Shown one piece after another: positions 5,997 to 6,820 of a stretch of 6,820 nt of DNA. Position numbers and translations under genes: made by a program. Source of the DNA: an uncultured Chloroflexota bacterium (GTDB lineage Bacteria; Chloroflexota; Limnocylindria; Limnocylindrales; CSP1-4); NCBI GenBank assembly GCA_903924005.1, contig CAIXZV010000003.1, positions 1-6,820 on the forward strand. Reading direction: 5' to 3'. The notes under the pieces are model-generated. The model ran no database searches and was not told the DNA's origin. It saw only the letters and a program-made list of their open reading frames with translations. The first letter of the stretch is position 1. Each line of letters opens with the position of its first letter.

Positions 5997-6820
5997 TCAG
6001 GCCTTCACGCGGGCGCTGGCCGGGTCAAACAGGGGCTCCTTGGCCACGTCGAACCCAACCCAGGTGCCAAAGACGTCCACCTCGCCCCGGGTGCCGATGG
6101 CCGCGCCAGACGGCAGGTACGCATACGCGATGCTGCGCTCAACGGTGAAGCCATACCCGCCCGAGGTGACGCGGCCCACAACGCGCCCGTCAATCCGCAC
6201 CGGCTCGTTGCCAAGGCAGACCGAGCGCGGATCGTCCAGCACAAGGCATCGCAAACGCTTGCGAGGTCCGGCGTCCTTCGCGGCCAGCAGTGCCTCGCTG
6301 CCCAGAAAGCGGCCCTTGTCCAGACGCACCGCAAAGCCCAGACCGGCCTCAAAGGGCGTCTCCTCGGGCGTGATGTCGGCGGCCCAGGCGCGGTAGCCCT
6401 TCTCCAGGCGCAGGGCGTCGATGGCGCGATAGCCGCCGGCCACCATCCCGTGGGGGCCGCCCGCGGTCCACAGCGTGTCCCACAGGACGGCGCCGTATTC
6501 ACTGGGCGCATACAGCTCCCAGCCAAGCTCGCCCACGTACGTCACGCGTACAGCCAGCAGCGGCACGTTGCCCACCGTGATCTGCCGCGCGGTGAGATAC
6601 GGGAACGCCTCGTTGGACAGGTCGTCCGTGGTGGTGGCGGCCAGGATGTCGCGCGCCCGCGGCCCCCACAGGCCAAACGCCACCCGAGACGACGTGAGGT
6701 CGCTGATCAGGACCGAGCCGTCTGTGGGCGCGTGCTTGCGGATCCACGCCGAGTCGTGGTTGCCAAACGCGGTCCCGGTGACCAGCAGGAATCGGTCCTC
6801 GGCCGTGCGCGTGACGGTGA
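5997..6820 (-). CDS. GcvT-like C-terminal region of a dimethylglycine/sarcosine dehydrogenase-type protein (partial)
   Basis: The frame is open from the right edge of the window to the TGA at 5999-5997, so the 5' part lies beyond 6820 and 273 residues are visible. The codons upstream of 6683 read on without a stop and give RTAEDRFLLVTGTAFGNHD and WIRKHAP, as in the folate-binding domains of this family. Further landmarks are VTYVGELGWELYAP (about 92-105), YRAIDALRLEKGYRAWAADI (130-149), a LDKGRFLG segment and TSGGYGFTVERSIAYAYLP (218-236). The EKGYRAW form is typical of the GcvT-like half of FAD-dependent dimethylglycine/sarcosine dehydrogenases rather than of the glycine-cleavage T protein. 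In those enzymes this half carries one-carbon units on tetrahydrofolate after oxidative demethylation. An FAD domain is expected upstream but is not seen, so a stand-alone GcvT-like protein is the alternative. Confidence 0.85.
   Translation of the reverse strand, partial: TVTRTAEDRFLLVTGTAFGNHDSAWIRKHAPTDGSVLISDLTSSRVAFGLWGPRARDILAATTTDDLSNEAFPYLTARQITVGNVPLLAVRVTYVGELGWELYAPSEYGAVLWDTLWTAGGPHGMVAGGYRAIDALRLEKGYRAWAADITPEETPFEAGLGFAVRLDKGRFLGSEALLAAKDAGPRKRLRCLVLDDPRSVCLGNEPVRIDGRVVGRVTSGGYGFTVERSIAYAYLPSGAAIGTRGEVDVFGTWVGFDVAKEPLFDPASARVKA

Overview
The window is GC-rich bacterial DNA. It is densely coded, with GTG starts, strong GC bias at third codon positions and very short spacers. The organism cannot be fixed from sequence alone. 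Two traits resemble GC-rich Chloroflexota (Limnocylindria-like) or actinobacterial genomes: a membrane-anchored protein with a long Ala/Pro/Ser/Thr linker and PTPKPTPA repeats, and an actinobacterial-style HisN-like phosphatase. This placement is inference. No rRNA, tRNA, CRISPR array, transposon or phage gene was seen.

Plus strand, 1-3754, is one tightly packed run of genes. It opens with the last 28 codons of a probable PotB-type permease. A PotC-type permease (GTG start at 87) follows and overlaps that stop codon by one base. After 61 bases comes a complete class III PLP aminotransferase of the GABA/omega-amino acid type (1030-2355). The run ends with two small proteins of unknown function (2372-3040 and 3053-3754). 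These look like divergent tandem paralogues, each with a soluble helical N-terminal part and a two-helix membrane hairpin at the C-terminus. The likely theme of the first three genes is polyamine or related amine uptake followed by transamination. The role of the two paralogues is unknown.

Positions 3755-4036 are a 282-base non-coding gap between convergent genes. It holds several GC-rich inverted repeats, a 12-base palindrome and a 13-base direct repeat. The best terminator candidate lies directly after the stop codon of the minus-strand gene. None of the hairpins has a T-tract.

Minus strand, read from 6820 down to 4037, starts with the C-terminal 273 residues of a GcvT-like protein of the dimethylglycine/sarcosine dehydrogenase type, which runs off the window edge. 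Twenty bases later comes an inositol-monophosphatase-family enzyme, best matched to histidinol-phosphatase HisN. After a 122-base spacer comes a membrane-anchored, probably surface-exposed protein with two fibronectin-III-like modules. Each module carries a cysteine pair at equivalent positions.

Together the polyamine permease, the aminotransferase and the N-methyl-amine dehydrogenase-like protein suggest an amine/amino-acid catabolism neighbourhood. Most of the content is ordinary metabolism. The less familiar parts are the tandem membrane-hairpin paralogues and the two-module Cys-paired surface protein.
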